A stretch of DNA of 41,560 nucleotides from an uncultured Bacteroidales bacterium (GTDB taxonomy: Bacteria > Bacteroidota > Bacteroidia > Bacteroidales > F082). This document shows positions 41,195 through 41,560 of the stretch, in pieces. The translations under genes were made by a program, and so were the position numbers. Location of the stretch: the NCBI GenBank assembly GCA_900318265.1, contig ONKA01000019.1:25100-66659 (forward strand), written 5' to 3'. Under the pieces are notes generated by a model that saw only the letters and a program-made list of their open reading frames with translations, was not told where the DNA came from and searched no databases. The first letter of the stretch is position 1; each line of letters begins with the position of its first letter.

Positions 41195-41560
41195 TGGGCG
41201 ATTTCTTTGATGAAACTCATGAATAAGGGATGAGGATGCAGAACGGTGCTGGAATACTCGGGATGGAACTGGGTGCCGATGAACCAACGGTGGCTGGGGA
41301 TCTCGACAATCTCCACTAAGTCGCTCTCAGGGTTCACGCCGACGCACTTCATGCCGTTCTTTTCGTATTCGTCTTTATAAAGGTTGTTGAACTCGTATCT
41401 GTGGCGATGGCGTTCGCTGATTTGTGGTGTGCCATAGATCTCGGCCACACGGCTGCCTTCGCGCAGGTTACAGCTGTAGGCACCCAGACGCATGGTGCCG
41501 CCCAGGTTGGTAATGGTCTTCTGCTCCTCCATCATGTCGATGACATTGTGAGGAGTATCG
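41191..41560 (-). CDS. pyrG: CTP synthase, C-terminal part (5' end outside window)
   Basis: The C-terminal 122 residues of CTP synthase, which aminates UTP to CTP using glutamine-derived ammonia. The visible part belongs to the class I glutamine amidotransferase domain: it begins DTPHNVIDMMEEQ, then GGTMRLGAYSC, SERHRHRYEFNN, and QFHPEYSS containing the His and Glu of the Cys-His-Glu triad (the Cys lies outside the window). PHPLFMSFI near the end is also typical. The reading frame is open to the window edge. Its TGA stop overlaps the ATG of the MscS gene by the ATGA arrangement. Confidence 0.97.
   Translation of the reverse strand, partial: DTPHNVIDMMEEQKTITNLGGTMRLGAYSCNLREGSRVAEIYGTPQISERHRHRYEFNNLYKDEYEKNGMKCVGVNPESDLVEIVEIPSHRWFIGTQFHPEYSSTVLHPHPLFMSFIKEIAQ

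Overview
The window looks like chromosomal DNA of a member of the Bacteroidota, most likely order Bacteroidales. Four things support this. Seven-nucleotide-offset promoter boxes of the TAnnTTTG type precede many genes. Secreted proteins carry type A C-terminal sorting domains of the type IX secretion system (T9SS), with a YPNP motif near the end. Signal peptidase I substrates almost all have Gln at the predicted +1 position. Families such as DUF4476, DUF3244 and FecR with a DUF4974 tail are present. I cannot resolve genus or species. No tRNA, rRNA, CRISPR array, insertion sequence or phage gene was seen. Only one stretch longer than 300 bases lacks a gene (16438-16788).

Layout. Positions 12-7201 hold a GH106-like rhamnosidase lipoprotein, a T9SS cargo protein with a duplicated module, and an ABC-F ATPase. 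Positions 7209-16437 form a tight minus-strand cluster read as ECF sigma factor, FecR anti-sigma factor, STN domain fused to a small outer-membrane barrel, two large T9SS cargo proteins and a small secreted protein. It resembles a trans-envelope signalling cascade in which the usual TonB receptor is replaced by a short STN-barrel protein. Positions 16712-20776 hold plus-strand housekeeping genes: rplU, rpmA, a coiled-coil lipoprotein, a TPR protein and rsmA. Positions 20777-22911 hold nadD, gmk and a yicC-family gene on the minus strand. Positions 22935-25115 hold two paralogous lipoproteins, divergent from a T9SS-secreted PNGase F-like deglycosylase (25220-27760).

Positions 27801-33985 hold seven consecutive minus-strand genes for exported proteins: small lipoprotein, T9SS protein, GH16 glycosidase, S74-like coiled-coil protein, T9SS protein, lipoprotein and DUF3244 protein. 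Upstream on the same strand is a membrane-spanning TPR protein with a helix-turn-helix-like tail (34098-36044). A DUF4476 protein, a small outer-membrane barrel, an M28/glutaminyl-cyclase-like lipoprotein, an MscS-family channel and the C-terminal part of pyrG close the window.

How the parts fit. The window is dominated by envelope and secreted functions: six T9SS cargo proteins, glycan-active enzymes (GH106-like, GH16, PNGase F-like) and two candidate envelope-to-nucleus regulators. The likely glutaminyl cyclase could cap the many N-terminal Gln residues of these secreted proteins. The best candidates for something not well described are the sigma/FecR/STN-barrel/T9SS cluster and the TPR-HTH regulator with its DUF3244-led secreted array. 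Smaller sequence-level curiosities are a palindromic element embedded in frame in the GH106 gene, a stranded DUF3244 gene tail at 30754-30828, a perfect 20-bp palindrome between fecR and the STN gene, and an inverted array of short repeats between yicC and gmk.
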